64,000 nucleotides of DNA, taken from NCBI GenBank assembly GCA_001953215.1, contig CP019169.1:186001-250000 (forward strand), given 5' to 3'. Source of the DNA: Betaproteobacteria bacterium GR16-43. Lineage in GTDB: Bacteria > Pseudomonadota > Gammaproteobacteria > Burkholderiales > Usitatibacteraceae. Below the pieces are notes generated by a model, which saw only the letters and a program-made list of their open reading frames with translations, ran no database searches and was not told the DNA's origin. Each line of letters begins with the position of its first letter. Within the stretch, counting starts at the first letter, position 1. Position numbers and translations under genes: made by a program. Below are positions 1 through 8,486 of this stretch, one piece after another.

Positions 1-1
1 G

Positions 2-592
2 CTCGCCGCGCCGGACGTTGGTGAGGTGGAAGTGGAAGCCGAGCCGAAGGCCGGGGACGCGATGCGCGTGCTCGTCTGGAACAGCACCTGCGATGCGATC
101 GCCCCGTCGCCCGAGGCGGATGCGTGGCTCACCGAGTACCTGGGCGCCCCGTGCCGGCTCGCATACATGCACGACGCCTCGAAGCGCCAGACCAACCCGC
201 GCTTCGGCGGCGAGCACATCGTGAGCTTCGCGGACGGCTATCCGTTCCTGGTCACCAACGAGGCTTCGCTGGCCGACCTGAATGGCCGGCTTTCGCGGCC
301 CGTACCGATGAATCGCTTCCGGGCCAACCTGGTGATCGCTGGCGCCCCTGCGTTCGCGGAGGACGGCTGGGGGGATTTCAAGGTCGGATCGACCGCCTTC
401 CGCATGGCCAAGCCCTGCGGCCGTTGCCAGGTCACGACGACGGACCAGACCTCCGGCGAGGTGATGGGCCCCGAGCCGCTTTCCGTGCTGACGGCTTACC
501 GGGACAGCAAGGAGTTCGGCGCCCGCTTCGGCATGAATGCCGTCGCGCTGTCCGGTGGGACGATCCGCGTCGGCGACGTGATCTCGGCTTAG
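2..592 (+). CDS. MOSC domain protein, YcbX/mARC-like, 5' end cut by window
   Basis: The reading frame is already open at the window edge, so the N-terminus is missing. What remains (about 196 residues) is the end of a MOSC_N region followed by a MOSC domain, as in YcbX and the mARC family, which bind molybdenum cofactor and reduce N-hydroxylated compounds. The key signature is the KPCGRCQVTTTD stretch near positions 409-450; its cysteine is the expected cofactor ligand. The PEPLSVLTAYR and GVRFGMN-like segments of the family are also recognisable. The gene converges on the DUF423 gene, with 12 bp between the stops. The specific substrate is unknown. Confidence 0.85.
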   Translation, partial: LAAPDVGEVEVEAEPKAGDAMRVLVWNSTCDAIAPSPEADAWLTEYLGAPCRLAYMHDASKRQTNPRFGGEHIVSFADGYPFLVTNEASLADLNGRLSRPVPMNRFRANLVIAGAPAFAEDGWGDFKVGSTAFRMAKPCGRCQVTTTDQTSGEVMGPEPLSVLTAYRDSKEFGARFGMNAVALSGGTIRVGDVISA

Positions 593-604
593 GCGGCTTA
601 GGGG

Positions 605-988
605 TCAGACCCCTTGGCGGGAGAGGATCGCGTGGACGGCCAGCGCGATCCAACCGGCGATCATCGAGAGCCCGCCCAACGGCGCCAGCGGCCCGAGGGA
701 GTGGGTCGTGAGTGCCAGCCACCAGAGCGAGCCGCAGAACCAGAAGACGCCCAGGAGCATGAGCGCGCCGGAGGCCACGAGCCAGCGCGTTGATCCGGTG
801 CGCGCGAGGATCCCCACGGCCAGCATGCCCAGCCCGTGCACGAGCTGGTAGAGCACAGCCGTCTGGATCAACCGCACCGCCTCGGGGTGCGCCGCGCCTT
901 TCGCGGCATGCGCGCCATACGCGCCGAGCGCCACGCCCAGCGCCATCGCGAGGGCGCCCGCGGCGAGAAAAAAACGGGAGGTGTTCAC
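605..988 (-). CDS. DUF423 (YgdD-type) small membrane protein
   Basis: A 127-residue protein with about four hydrophobic helices and the family hallmarks GAYGAHA near the N-terminus and FCGSLWWLAL in the third helix. It matches the DUF423/YgdD family in length and motifs. The function of this inner-membrane family is not established. The start is GTG, because this codon overlaps the TGA stop of the upstream gene (GTGA), which suggests translational coupling. It is the last gene of the operon that begins with the RND permease at 3941. Confidence 0.85.
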   Translation of the reverse strand: MNTSRFFLAAGALAMALGVALGAYGAHAAKGAAHPEAVRLIQTAVLYQLVHGLGMLAVGILARTGSTRWLVASGALMLLGVFWFCGSLWWLALTTHSLGPLAPLGGLSMIAGWIALAVHAILSRQGV

Positions 989-1320
989 GCCTTGCCGCGC
1001 CGCGCGTTGAAGCGCGCCTGCGCGAGGTTGCGGCCGGGCGTCGAGGCGGTGCGCAGCAAGCCCGCGAGGCGCCGGGCCTGTGAAGGCGTGATCCACGCGC
1101 GGACGTACTGCTCCGAGAATTGCATCCCGACCGCGACGAAGCGCCGGCCGCGCGCGTCCGTCAGCGCCTCGACGGAGCACCCGCCGACGGTGCCTACGTC
1201 GACGAACTCCCGGGGCTCCAACGGCCTGGGGAGGAGCGCGCGCCTCACGAAGTAGGCGATGAACGTCAGGACCAGGAACGCGAGGGCGAGCTTCTCGTAC
1301 CAGGTATCGATGTTGTTCAT
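985..1320 (-). CDS. Small single-span membrane protein of the MMPL operon
   Basis: I do not recognise a named family. The 111-residue product has one N-terminal transmembrane helix (about residues 10-27) and a small soluble domain with a Cys in VGGCSVEAL. It ends in a helix, ITPSQARRLAGLLRTA, followed by a basic tail. Its start overlaps the stop of the preceding 96-residue gene (ATGA) and its stop overlaps the DUF423 start, so the three are almost certainly co-translated. Architecture and final helix resemble the preceding small protein, suggesting an old duplication (inference). A role alongside the RND permease is suggested only by position. Confidence 0.7.
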   Translation of the reverse strand: MNNIDTWYEKLALAFLVLTFIAYFVRRALLPRPLEPREFVDVGTVGGCSVEALTDARGRRFVAVGMQFSEQYVRAWITPSQARRLAGLLRTASTPGRNLAQARFNARRGKA

Positions 1321-1607
1321 GGCCGCGCCGCCGCCTGGTCGAGGAGATCGGCGAGCGCGCGCGCATCGTGCCCCGCGAAGTTCACGCCCTGCGTGGCGAG
1401 CGTCACGCGCATCTGGACGAACACGATCGCTTCGCCGAGGTTCGGATCCACGTCGCGCTTCACGACGACGCGCGCGCGGCCGGCGGCTTCGTCGTCCAGG
1501 TTGCACGCGCCGTCCACGTGGCCCACGGCCTCGCCGCGCAGGAAGAGCATCCAGAGCACGACCACCATCAGGACGGCGAAGACCGCCAGGATGGCGCCCC
1601 AGCCCAT
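1317..1607 (-). CDS. Small single-span membrane protein following the MMPL permease
   Basis: A 96-residue protein with no recognised name. It has an N-terminal transmembrane helix (residues 5-23), then a small domain whose last part reads as a strand (EAIVFVQMRVTL) followed by a helix (DARALADLLDQAA). Its ATG directly follows the TAG stop of the RND permease gene, and its own stop overlaps the next start, so it is translated in an operon. The strand-plus-helix ending aligns by eye with that of its downstream neighbour. It could be an accessory subunit of the transporter, but nothing in the sequence proves it. Confidence 0.7.
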   Translation of the reverse strand: MGWGAILAVFAVLMVVVLWMLFLRGEAVGHVDGACNLDDEAAGRARVVVKRDVDPNLGEAIVFVQMRVTLATQGVNFAGHDARALADLLDQAAARP

Positions 1608-3941
1608 CTAGGCCTTCGCGGCTCCGTGCGGCTTCAGCAGGAACGCGGCGAGCGCCGGCAGCAGGAAGAGCGCCCCGAGCATGTTCAGGAAGAACATGAA
1701 CGCGAGCAGGATCCCCATGTCGGCCTGGAACTTGAGCGCCGAGAGCGCCCACGTGCCCACGCCGAGGGTCATGGTGACGGCGGTGAAGACCATCGCCGTG
1801 CCGCGCTCCTTCAGCGCCTCGAAGAAGGCGCCCTGCAGCGGCTTGCCTTCCTCCAGGTGGACTTCGATGCGGTCGTAGAGGTAGATCGCGTAGTCGACGC
1901 CCACGCCCACGCCCAGCGCGATCACGGGCAGCGTGGAGACCTTCAGGCCGATGCCCAGCAGCGGCATCAGCGCTTCGCAGAGGATCGACACGAGGGCGAG
2001 CGGGATCAGGATGCAGATCGTGGCCCGCAGGCTGCGGAACGTGACCATGCACATCACCAGCAGCGCGCCGAAGATCGCGAAGTTCATCTCGTAGCGCGCC
2101 TTGTCCACGGCCTCGTTGGTGGCCGCGGTGACGCCCATGTTGCCGGTGGCGAGCTTGAACTCGAGCTTGTCGGAACCGTACTGCTTGCCGAACTCCTTCG
2201 CCTTCGAAACCAGGCGGGCCAGCGTCTCGCCCTGCTGGTCGGTGGTGTTGACGAGGATCTGCATCGCGCTGCAGTCCGTGTTGAGCAGGCCCGTGGACGT
2301 GTCGATCGGCGTGACCGCCTGCGCCATCACCTGCGCGTCGCGCGGCAACTGCCGCCACTTCAGGCTGCCCTCGTTGAAGCCGGCATTGACCATCTTGCCC
2401 ATGCCCGGCAGCGAGATCACCGATTGCGTGCCGGCGACGTTCTGCATCGCCCAGTCGAAGCCCTCGATGGCGCTCATGATGTCGTACTGGGTGCAAGCGC
2501 CCTGCACGTTCTTCGTCTGCGCCACGACGCCCAGCGTGTTCACGCCGATGGCGAACTTCTCCACGACCTTCAGGTTGTCGAGGTTGTAGCGCGAATCGGG
2601 CCGCAGCTCCGGAACGCCGATGCCGTAGTCGCCGACCTTGAGGTTGTGCGCCTGCAGCAGCCCCGCGACGCCGACCACGACCGCGATGGCGATGATGATG
2701 GTGGCGCGCTTCTTCAGCACGCAGCCCGCGGCGACGCTCCAGATGCGGTCGGCGCGGCCTTCCTGGTACTTCTCGTCCGCCGCCACGCCCTTCGACAGCG
2801 TGCTGTACGACAGCAGGATCGGCAGCAGCATCTTGTTGGTGATGATCATCCACGCGACGCCCAGCGAAGCCGTGATGCCCAGCTCGCGCACGATGTCGAT
2901 CGGGATCAGCATGATCACCGCGAAGCCCAGCACGTTGGTGAGGAGCGCCAGCGTGCCCGGGATGAAGAGCTTGGCGAAGGAGCGCTTCGCCGCGGAGAGG
3001 CCGTCGACGCCGGAGGCGACTTCGCGCTCCCAGGTCTTGGTCATCTGCACCGCGTGCGAGACGCCGATCGAGAAGATCAGGAACGGCACGAGGATCGACA
3101 GCGGGTCGATGCCGTAGCCGAGGATCGGCAGCGTGCCCAGCAGCCAGAGCACCGGCATCATCGCCACGACCAGCGCGATCGCGGTCAGCTTCACGTCCTT
3201 CACGAACCACAGCATGAGGCCGGCCGTGATGACGAAGGCGATGCCGAAGAACCCGATCACGCCGCGCGCGCCGTCGCGGATGTCGCCGATCGCCTTCGCA
3301 AATCCGATGATGTGGACCCCGTGCTTGTCGCTCGCGTACTTGGCACGCAGCTCCTCGAGGCGATTCGCCACCTCGAAGTAGTTCAGCTTCTGGCTGGTCT
3401 GCGGGTCGACTTCGAGCAGCGCCGCGCTCACCAGCGCGCCGGTGAAATCCGAAGCGACCGAGCGGCCGATCTCCGTGGACTTGAGCACGTTGCCGCGCAC
3501 GGTCTTCAGGTCCGCGTCGGTGCCCTGGAACGTGGCCGGGATCACGTTGCCGCCCGAGAAGCCTTCCTCGATCACCTCGATGAAGCGCGTGTTGGGCGTG
3601 AAGAGCGACTTCACCGAGGGACGGTCCACGCCGTTCAGCAGGAACACGTCGTCGGTGAGCGCCTTCAGCTTCTTCATGTACTCGGCGTTGAAGATGTCGC
3701 CTTCCTTCTGCACCAGCGCGATCGCCACGCGGTTGGCGCTGCCGAAGTCCTTCGCGTACTCGCGATACACCTGCATGTACGGGTGCGTGAGCGGCACCAT
3801 CTTGTTGAAGCCCGCGTCCACCACGAGGCGCGAGGCCGACGCCGCGAAGATGAGCGTGAGGATGCCGAAGACGACGAGGAGCGTCTTCCGGTGGTCGAAG
3901 ACGAAGCTGGAGACTCTCTGGATGAACGCGGCGAGATTCAT
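1608..3941 (-). CDS. MMPL/RND-family transport protein
   Basis: A 777-residue polytopic protein of the MMPL/RND superfamily (COG1033 type). It has a first membrane helix at about residues 18-37, a large periplasmic domain, a block of five or six helices from about 225 to 400, a second periplasmic domain from about 455 to 620, and a second helix block to the end. The internal duplication and the GVGVGVDYAIYLYDR segment in the second half are typical. Relatives move lipids or hydrophobic compounds across the inner membrane using proton energy. Two cysteines sit in the second periplasmic loop. The gene lies 7 bp after the YCF48 gene and belongs to the DUF1302-DUF1329-YCF48-MMPL cluster. The substrate is unknown; a lipid or ester is a reasonable guess. 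Confidence 0.85.
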   Translation of the reverse strand: MNLAAFIQRVSSFVFDHRKTLLVVFGILTLIFAASASRLVVDAGFNKMVPLTHPYMQVYREYAKDFGSANRVAIALVQKEGDIFNAEYMKKLKALTDDVFLLNGVDRPSVKSLFTPNTRFIEVIEEGFSGGNVIPATFQGTDADLKTVRGNVLKSTEIGRSVASDFTGALVSAALLEVDPQTSQKLNYFEVANRLEELRAKYASDKHGVHIIGFAKAIGDIRDGARGVIGFFGIAFVITAGLMLWFVKDVKLTAIALVVAMMPVLWLLGTLPILGYGIDPLSILVPFLIFSIGVSHAVQMTKTWEREVASGVDGLSAAKRSFAKLFIPGTLALLTNVLGFAVIMLIPIDIVRELGITASLGVAWMIITNKMLLPILLSYSTLSKGVAADEKYQEGRADRIWSVAAGCVLKKRATIIIAIAVVVGVAGLLQAHNLKVGDYGIGVPELRPDSRYNLDNLKVVEKFAIGVNTLGVVAQTKNVQGACTQYDIMSAIEGFDWAMQNVAGTQSVISLPGMGKMVNAGFNEGSLKWRQLPRDAQVMAQAVTPIDTSTGLLNTDCSAMQILVNTTDQQGETLARLVSKAKEFGKQYGSDKLEFKLATGNMGVTAATNEAVDKARYEMNFAIFGALLVMCMVTFRSLRATICILIPLALVSILCEALMPLLGIGLKVSTLPVIALGVGVGVDYAIYLYDRIEVHLEEGKPLQGAFFEALKERGTAMVFTAVTMTLGVGTWALSALKFQADMGILLAFMFFLNMLGALFLLPALAAFLLKPHGAAKA

Positions 3942-3948
3942 GGCGGGC

Positions 3949-4938
3949 CTATCGCGGAGCCGAGGGCAGCAGCACGTCGCGCGCGCCCGCCTCGCCCAGC
4001 AGCAACACGGAATTGGGAGCGCCCAGCATGGCCTTGGAGAAGGCCTTGTTCACGCCCGTGGTGAGCGGCACGAAGGAGTGGCCCTGGTCGCGCGAGACGA
4101 GCACGGTGCCGGCGCCGCCCGCGATGACGATGGCGCCGTCGGGCAGCCGCGAGCCGCCCATGAGCGTGGCGACCGACGCATTGTCGATCTGCTTCCAGGT
4201 CTTGCCGGAATCGCCCGAGCGGTAGATGCGCCCGCGCAGGCCGTAGATGACCATGCCGCCGTCGTCGGTGGCGATCCCGCCGAAGAACGAGCCTTTGTAC
4301 GGCGAGACGAGCGGCGTCCAGGTCTTGCCCGTGTCGGCCGAGAGCAGGAGGGTGCCCGCCTCGCCCAGGATCATGAGGCGCCCGTCCGAGAGCTTCAGGA
4401 GGGCGTTCAGGTGCTTGTCGTCGGCGATCACCTTGCGCGTATTCCAGCTCTTGCCGCCATCGGTGGTCTCGTAGAAGGCGCCGTAGGCGCCGACCGCGAA
4501 GCCCTGCGTGGGGGAGACGAAGAGGACATCCAGCAACGGGCGCTGCTCGGAGGGCGCCGAGAACTGCATGGCCCAGGTGGCGCCGCCGTCGGTGGAGGCG
4601 AGGATCACGGCGTCGTGGCCCACGGCCCAGCCGTTCTTCGCGTCCACGAAATCCACGGCGGTGAGCAACGGGCCGGCCGGCGCTTTCGCGCGGCTCCAGG
4701 TCTCGCCGTTGCTGTCGCTGTACACGATGTAGCCGCGATCGCCCACGGCCACGACGCGGCTGCCCGCGCGCGCCGCATCGGTGAGCAGCAGGCGTTCCAT
4801 CGTGACCTTGGTGAGCGGACCGCTTTCAGCCGCGGGAGGCGCTGCAGCGGCGGCGGGCGCCGCGGGGGTTGCCTGGGCGAATGCGGCCCCGGCGAACAGG
4901 GACAGCGCGGCGGCAAGAACGGGGACCGTGCGTTTCAT
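3949..4938 (-). CDS. YCF48-like beta-propeller, secreted
   Basis: A 329-residue protein with a clear Sec signal peptide (MKRTVPVLAAALSLFAGAAFA) and an Ala/Pro-rich linker, then repeated BNR/YCF48 blades. The repeat S-x-D-x-G-x-T-W is visible as SNGETW, TDGGATW, TDGGKSW, ADTGKTW, GDSGKTW and RDQGHSF. This predicts a periplasmic six- or seven-bladed propeller, a fold usually used for assembly or docking rather than catalysis. I chose the second of two close ATGs because it begins the signal peptide. In many proteobacteria this family is found between DUF1302/DUF1329 genes and an MMPL permease, as here. The partner is presumably the permease or the DUF1329 protein. Confidence 0.85.
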   Translation of the reverse strand: MKRTVPVLAAALSLFAGAAFAQATPAAPAAAAAPPAAESGPLTKVTMERLLLTDAARAGSRVVAVGDRGYIVYSDSNGETWSRAKAPAGPLLTAVDFVDAKNGWAVGHDAVILASTDGGATWAMQFSAPSEQRPLLDVLFVSPTQGFAVGAYGAFYETTDGGKSWNTRKVIADDKHLNALLKLSDGRLMILGEAGTLLLSADTGKTWTPLVSPYKGSFFGGIATDDGGMVIYGLRGRIYRSGDSGKTWKQIDNASVATLMGGSRLPDGAIVIAGGAGTVLVSRDQGHSFVPLTTGVNKAFSKAMLGAPNSVLLLGEAGARDVLLPSAPR

Positions 4939-5011
4939 GGCTCGCATCCTAAACGAAAAGGGGGCAATCCCCTTGGGACTGCCCCCGATATCGGCTTGGC
5001 GATTCCTGGCG

Positions 5012-6376
5012 TCAGCGTGTCCCGATGGCGCGCAAGCTGTTCGGGCTGTAGTCGGCCGGCGAACGCTTGATCGGCTCGTAGATCTTCGTCTCTTCGCTGC
5101 GCAGGCCCATCGCGATGTAGCGGCCCGATTGCAGGTCGTTGTGGACCTCGAGCGTGCCGAAGAGCGTCGGGATGTTGTACCAGATCTCGTTGTGCTGCTC
5201 GGCATAGCGCCAGAGCTCGCCGCGGCCGTCGTACTTGTCCACGGCGGCGATCTGCCAGCTGTCCTCGTCGAGATAGAACACGCGCTTGGAGTAGATGTGG
5301 CTGGTGCCGGGCTTCAGCGTCGCCTCCACCACCCACACGCGGTGCAGCTCGTAGCGCGCGAGGTCCTGGTTCACGTGGCCGGGCTTCAGGATGTCCGTGT
5401 ACTTCAGCTTCGGATCCGAAAGGTTGTAGGAGTTGTACGGGACGTAGATCTCCTTCTTGCCCACGAGCTTCCAGTTGTAGCGGTCGGTCGCGCCGTTGAA
5501 CATGCCGAAGTCGTCGTTCGTTCGCAGGCCGTCGGCCGCGGTTCCGGGGTTGTCGTACGCGACGTTCGGCGCGAGGCGCACGCGGCGCTGGCCGGGGTTG
5601 TACGTCCAGGCGGAGCGCGGGTCCTTCGACTGGTCGACCGTCTCGTGCACGAGCAGGATCTGCCCGGCCAGGCGCGGCGGGGCCGTCGTGGCCTGCACGT
5701 AGTTCAGCACCTTGTTGTTCTCGCGCTGCGCGGCGGCCTTCTGCAGGTTGCCGTACGAGTAGTCGTATTCGTACTCGAACTTCACCAGCGCGTAGTCGCC
5801 GCTGCGCGTGACGGCCGCCTGCGACCAGTGCATCGCGAACGTGTCGCCGCGATAACGCAGCAGCCCGTTCCAGATCGCCTCGTTGCCGTCCTTCGGGATC
5901 GGGAACGGCGTGCCGCCCATGCAGTTGGCCACGCCGTTGCCGCCGGGGGCCAGCTGCGCCTTGGCGGCGCATTCCCGCGTTTCCTTGTACACGCCCTCGG
6001 GCGCCGACGCCGTACGGCGCGTCTGGTACACGACCATCTTGTAGTCGGGGTACTTCTTCATCATCGCCACGGCGCCGGCGGTGAGGTTGTCCTTGTACTT
6101 GTCCGCGTTCTTGCCGTCGATCGTGAAGAGCGGCTTGTCGGCGGGGAACGGGTTCGGATACTGCTGGCCCGGAACGAAGCCGGCGATGGGCTTGGTGATG
6201 CCGCCATCCCACGCGGGGATGGTGCCGGCGGCATTGCCGGCCTTCTCGCCGCCCAGGGGCGTGAGCGTCGTGCCGAGCTTCGCGAGGTCCGCAGCCGAGA
6301 GCTCCGCGGCCGCGGGCACCGCGATGGCACAGCCGGCGGCGATCAGGACCGCGGCTTTCCTCGAGGTATGGAACAT
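5012..6376 (-). CDS. DUF1329 periplasmic protein
   Basis: A 454-residue protein with a signal peptide (MFHTSRKAAVLIAAGCAIAVPAAA). It starts its mature part with the family pattern L-G-TTLTPLGGEKAGNAAGTIPAWDGG and carries the conserved YNPGQRRVRLAP and WVVEATLK-x-SHIYSKRVFYLDED blocks. Full length for DUF1329. The family is related to LolA/LolB-like lipid-binding folds (family knowledge), so a periplasmic lipid carrier is plausible but unproven. AGGAGG lies about 8 nt upstream of the chosen ATG, which rules out the longer frame. It is 37 bp downstream of the DUF1302 gene, in the classic pairing. Confidence 0.88.
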   Translation of the reverse strand: MFHTSRKAAVLIAAGCAIAVPAAAELSAADLAKLGTTLTPLGGEKAGNAAGTIPAWDGGITKPIAGFVPGQQYPNPFPADKPLFTIDGKNADKYKDNLTAGAVAMMKKYPDYKMVVYQTRRTASAPEGVYKETRECAAKAQLAPGGNGVANCMGGTPFPIPKDGNEAIWNGLLRYRGDTFAMHWSQAAVTRSGDYALVKFEYEYDYSYGNLQKAAAQRENNKVLNYVQATTAPPRLAGQILLVHETVDQSKDPRSAWTYNPGQRRVRLAPNVAYDNPGTAADGLRTNDDFGMFNGATDRYNWKLVGKKEIYVPYNSYNLSDPKLKYTDILKPGHVNQDLARYELHRVWVVEATLKPGTSHIYSKRVFYLDEDSWQIAAVDKYDGRGELWRYAEQHNEIWYNIPTLFGTLEVHNDLQSGRYIAMGLRSEETKIYEPIKRSPADYSPNSLRAIGTR

Positions 6377-6413
6377 GGATGATCCTCCTAGTGGACTCGG
6401 GTTGTCCTTATTG

Positions 6414-8348
6414 TCAGAACGCATAGCTCACGCTGACCGAGTAGAAGTCCCGGTCACGCAACGGGTTGGCATCGGAGCACCAGCTCGCGGGCTGGCCGGG
6501 CGTCACGGCGCTGCCGGCCGGCGGGACGTCCGTGCCGCAGAACGTGCGGCCGCCGAAGAACGTCGTGTACTGCATGTCGACGATCCAGCGCTTCTGGTAG
6601 TCCCAGCCGAGGCCGAACGAGAGCGACTTCGTGTCCTTGTTGAAGTTCGGGCCCACGCCGTTCACGTCGTGCGTGAACGCCGCGCGCGGCGAGAGCGTGC
6701 CGCCGTAGAGCGCGTTGCCGTAGTCCATGCGGCCCGCGAGGCGATAGCCCCACGAGAACTGCGTGAGGTACGCGGCCGGATCCTGGACCGAGAAGGCGCT
6801 CGCCACCACCGCGCCGAAGGCCGTGGCCGGCAGGTAAGCGGCCGGTCCGGCGAACTTCACGTTGGTCGGGAGGTTGTGGAAGTAGTTCGCGCCGACTTCG
6901 CCGACGAGGACCAGCGTGTCCGATCCCATCAGGGCCGGGAACGACTTGGTGGCCGTCGTCTGGAACTGGCTCGCCTTCACGCGCTGGTAGCCCACGAGCG
7001 TCGTGCCGTCCGGCACCAGCGCCGCGGCCGTCGCACCCGTGGCCGCACCCGGGATCTGCGTGAACCCGGTGATCAGGTTCGGCAGGCCGAGGGAGGCGAG
7101 GATCAACTCCGCCGTCGCGTACTGCAGCGGCAGGTTGGAGCGGTACGAGTACTCGCCCTGCAACGCAACACCCCACGGGCCGGCCGTGTTGAAGCTCAAG
7201 CCGGTCAGGTGGATGTCCTCGGGATACTCGGTGTAGTAGTTGGCCGTGCCCGTCGTGCAGAGCGAGCGCAGCGCGGCGTTGGCGCAGATCGGCGCGATCA
7301 GCGGCCCGCCCGTGAGGACGGACGTCGGCGTGCCCTTGGTGGCGGAGAAGAACGGCGTGCGGCTGTGGTAGTTCATGTAGTACAGGCCGAATTCCGTGCT
7401 GTTCAGGTCCTTCGCCAGGTAGCGGAACGCGACGCCGTACTGGCCGGAATCGCTCGCGACCTTGTCGGCCACGCGCGGCGCCCAGAGCGAAGCGGCCGGG
7501 TTGAACGGGCCGTACAGGGCGGCCGCGGCCGCGCCCAGCGTCGGGATGGTCGGCGGAACCGGGTTGCCCACGGGGAAGTGCTCGTCCTGGCGGCGGCCGA
7601 ACGAAAGGATCACGCGCGTCGCGTCATCCGACGCGGCATCGTTGGTGGAGAAGTACGAGCCCTTCGGGTCGAGCTTCACCTTGTCCCAGTTGGTGAGGTA
7701 GAAGCCCTCGACCGACAGCGCGTTGGTGAGCTCCATGTTCGCCCAGAGGGCCTGGGTCGGGATGAGCGCCTCCTTCACCTCCGAGCCCGGGATGCGCAGC
7801 TTGGAGACGTCCACCGGGTTGATCACGTTGATGCCGTTCTGGATGAACGTGCTCTCGCCCCAGCTGATCACCTGGCGGCCGACGCGGACGGCGAGCTTCT
7901 TGTCCATCGGCTCGAAGGTGCCGCTGAAGAAGCCGTCGAGGCCGACGACGTCCTTGCCCAGCCGGTCCTTGCCGGTGGGGCCCAGCTTGTCGCTGTCGGC
8001 GTTCTCGAAGTCGTAGAACGCGAGGCCGCGGCCGAAGAAGCCCCAACGGCCCCATTTGACCTCGACGTCCACCGTGGCCTTCACGGCGTTCGAGAAGGCG
8101 CGGTCGCGCTTGTAGTTCAGGTCGCCGTCGTCTTCGTTCACGGAACGGGTCGTGCCGCCGTTCGCGATGCCGATCAACTGGCGCTCGGCGCCCTGGGCGC
8201 GGAACGCAGCGCCATAGGAGAGCGTCGTGTCGACGTTGGCCGTGATGCCGTTGTCCATCTTGAACTGGTAAGCCGCCGCGGGACCGGCCGCCGCGAGCGC
8301 GAGGGCCAGTACGAGGGGCTTCACGCGCGAACGCTGGGGGGATGGCAT
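6414..8348 (-). CDS. DUF1302 outer-membrane protein
   Basis: A 644-residue protein with a signal peptide ending in AAAGPAAA and a C-terminal aromatic (SVSVSYAF), as expected for an outer-membrane beta-barrel. The VGRQVISWGESTFIQNGINVINPVD block is the DUF1302 signature. Alternating hydrophobic strands run through the second half. The family is always close to DUF1329 and is thought to be a barrel for hydrophobic substrates or exported lipids; the real substrate is not known. AAGGAG sits upstream of the ATG. First gene of the cluster, so expression probably starts in the gap above 8348. Confidence 0.88.
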   Translation of the reverse strand: MPSPQRSRVKPLVLALALAAAGPAAAYQFKMDNGITANVDTTLSYGAAFRAQGAERQLIGIANGGTTRSVNEDDGDLNYKRDRAFSNAVKATVDVEVKWGRWGFFGRGLAFYDFENADSDKLGPTGKDRLGKDVVGLDGFFSGTFEPMDKKLAVRVGRQVISWGESTFIQNGINVINPVDVSKLRIPGSEVKEALIPTQALWANMELTNALSVEGFYLTNWDKVKLDPKGSYFSTNDAASDDATRVILSFGRRQDEHFPVGNPVPPTIPTLGAAAAALYGPFNPAASLWAPRVADKVASDSGQYGVAFRYLAKDLNSTEFGLYYMNYHSRTPFFSATKGTPTSVLTGGPLIAPICANAALRSLCTTGTANYYTEYPEDIHLTGLSFNTAGPWGVALQGEYSYRSNLPLQYATAELILASLGLPNLITGFTQIPGAATGATAAALVPDGTTLVGYQRVKASQFQTTATKSFPALMGSDTLVLVGEVGANYFHNLPTNVKFAGPAAYLPATAFGAVVASAFSVQDPAAYLTQFSWGYRLAGRMDYGNALYGGTLSPRAAFTHDVNGVGPNFNKDTKSLSFGLGWDYQKRWIVDMQYTTFFGGRTFCGTDVPPAGSAVTPGQPASWCSDANPLRDRDFYSVSVSYAF

Positions 8349-8410
8349 GGGACGCTTCTCCTTGGGAGTTGTTATCGAGAGCCCGTGTACCCGGGCGTTT
8401 TCTGGGTTGT

Positions 8411-8439
8411 ATTGTCTTGAAACGCTAGCAAAAACACAA
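8411..8439 (-). promoter_or_regulatory. Possible promoter of the DUF1302-DUF1329-YCF48-MMPL cluster
   Basis: On the minus strand TTGTGT (8434-8439) and GACAAT (8411-8416) are 17 bp apart, in the only AT-rich stretch of the 138-bp gap between the thiolase and DUF1302 genes. The match to sigma-70 boxes is moderate. No ATTCAAAC-type PsrA operator is visible here, so the cluster may not belong to the neighbouring beta-oxidation regulon. Confidence 0.3.
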
Positions 8440-8486
8440 TCTAAAACCGATGCGGCGGCGCGTCATAGACCGCGCTGCGAAATGGC

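Noticed and set aside
985-3210. A single 741-codon minus-strand protein spanning small genes and the permease
   Set aside because: Only the last 111 codons are real; the rest is the wrong frame of the permease gene.
1368-4064. 898-codon plus-strand open frame opposite the RND permease
   Set aside because: Antisense shadow in a GC-rich gene; the product is His/Arg/Asp-rich and has no family features, and the minus-strand gene is clear.
6081-8420. 779-codon plus-strand open frame opposite DUF1302 and DUF1329
   Set aside because: Same reason; low-complexity Arg/Val/Ala/Asp composition and no RBS.
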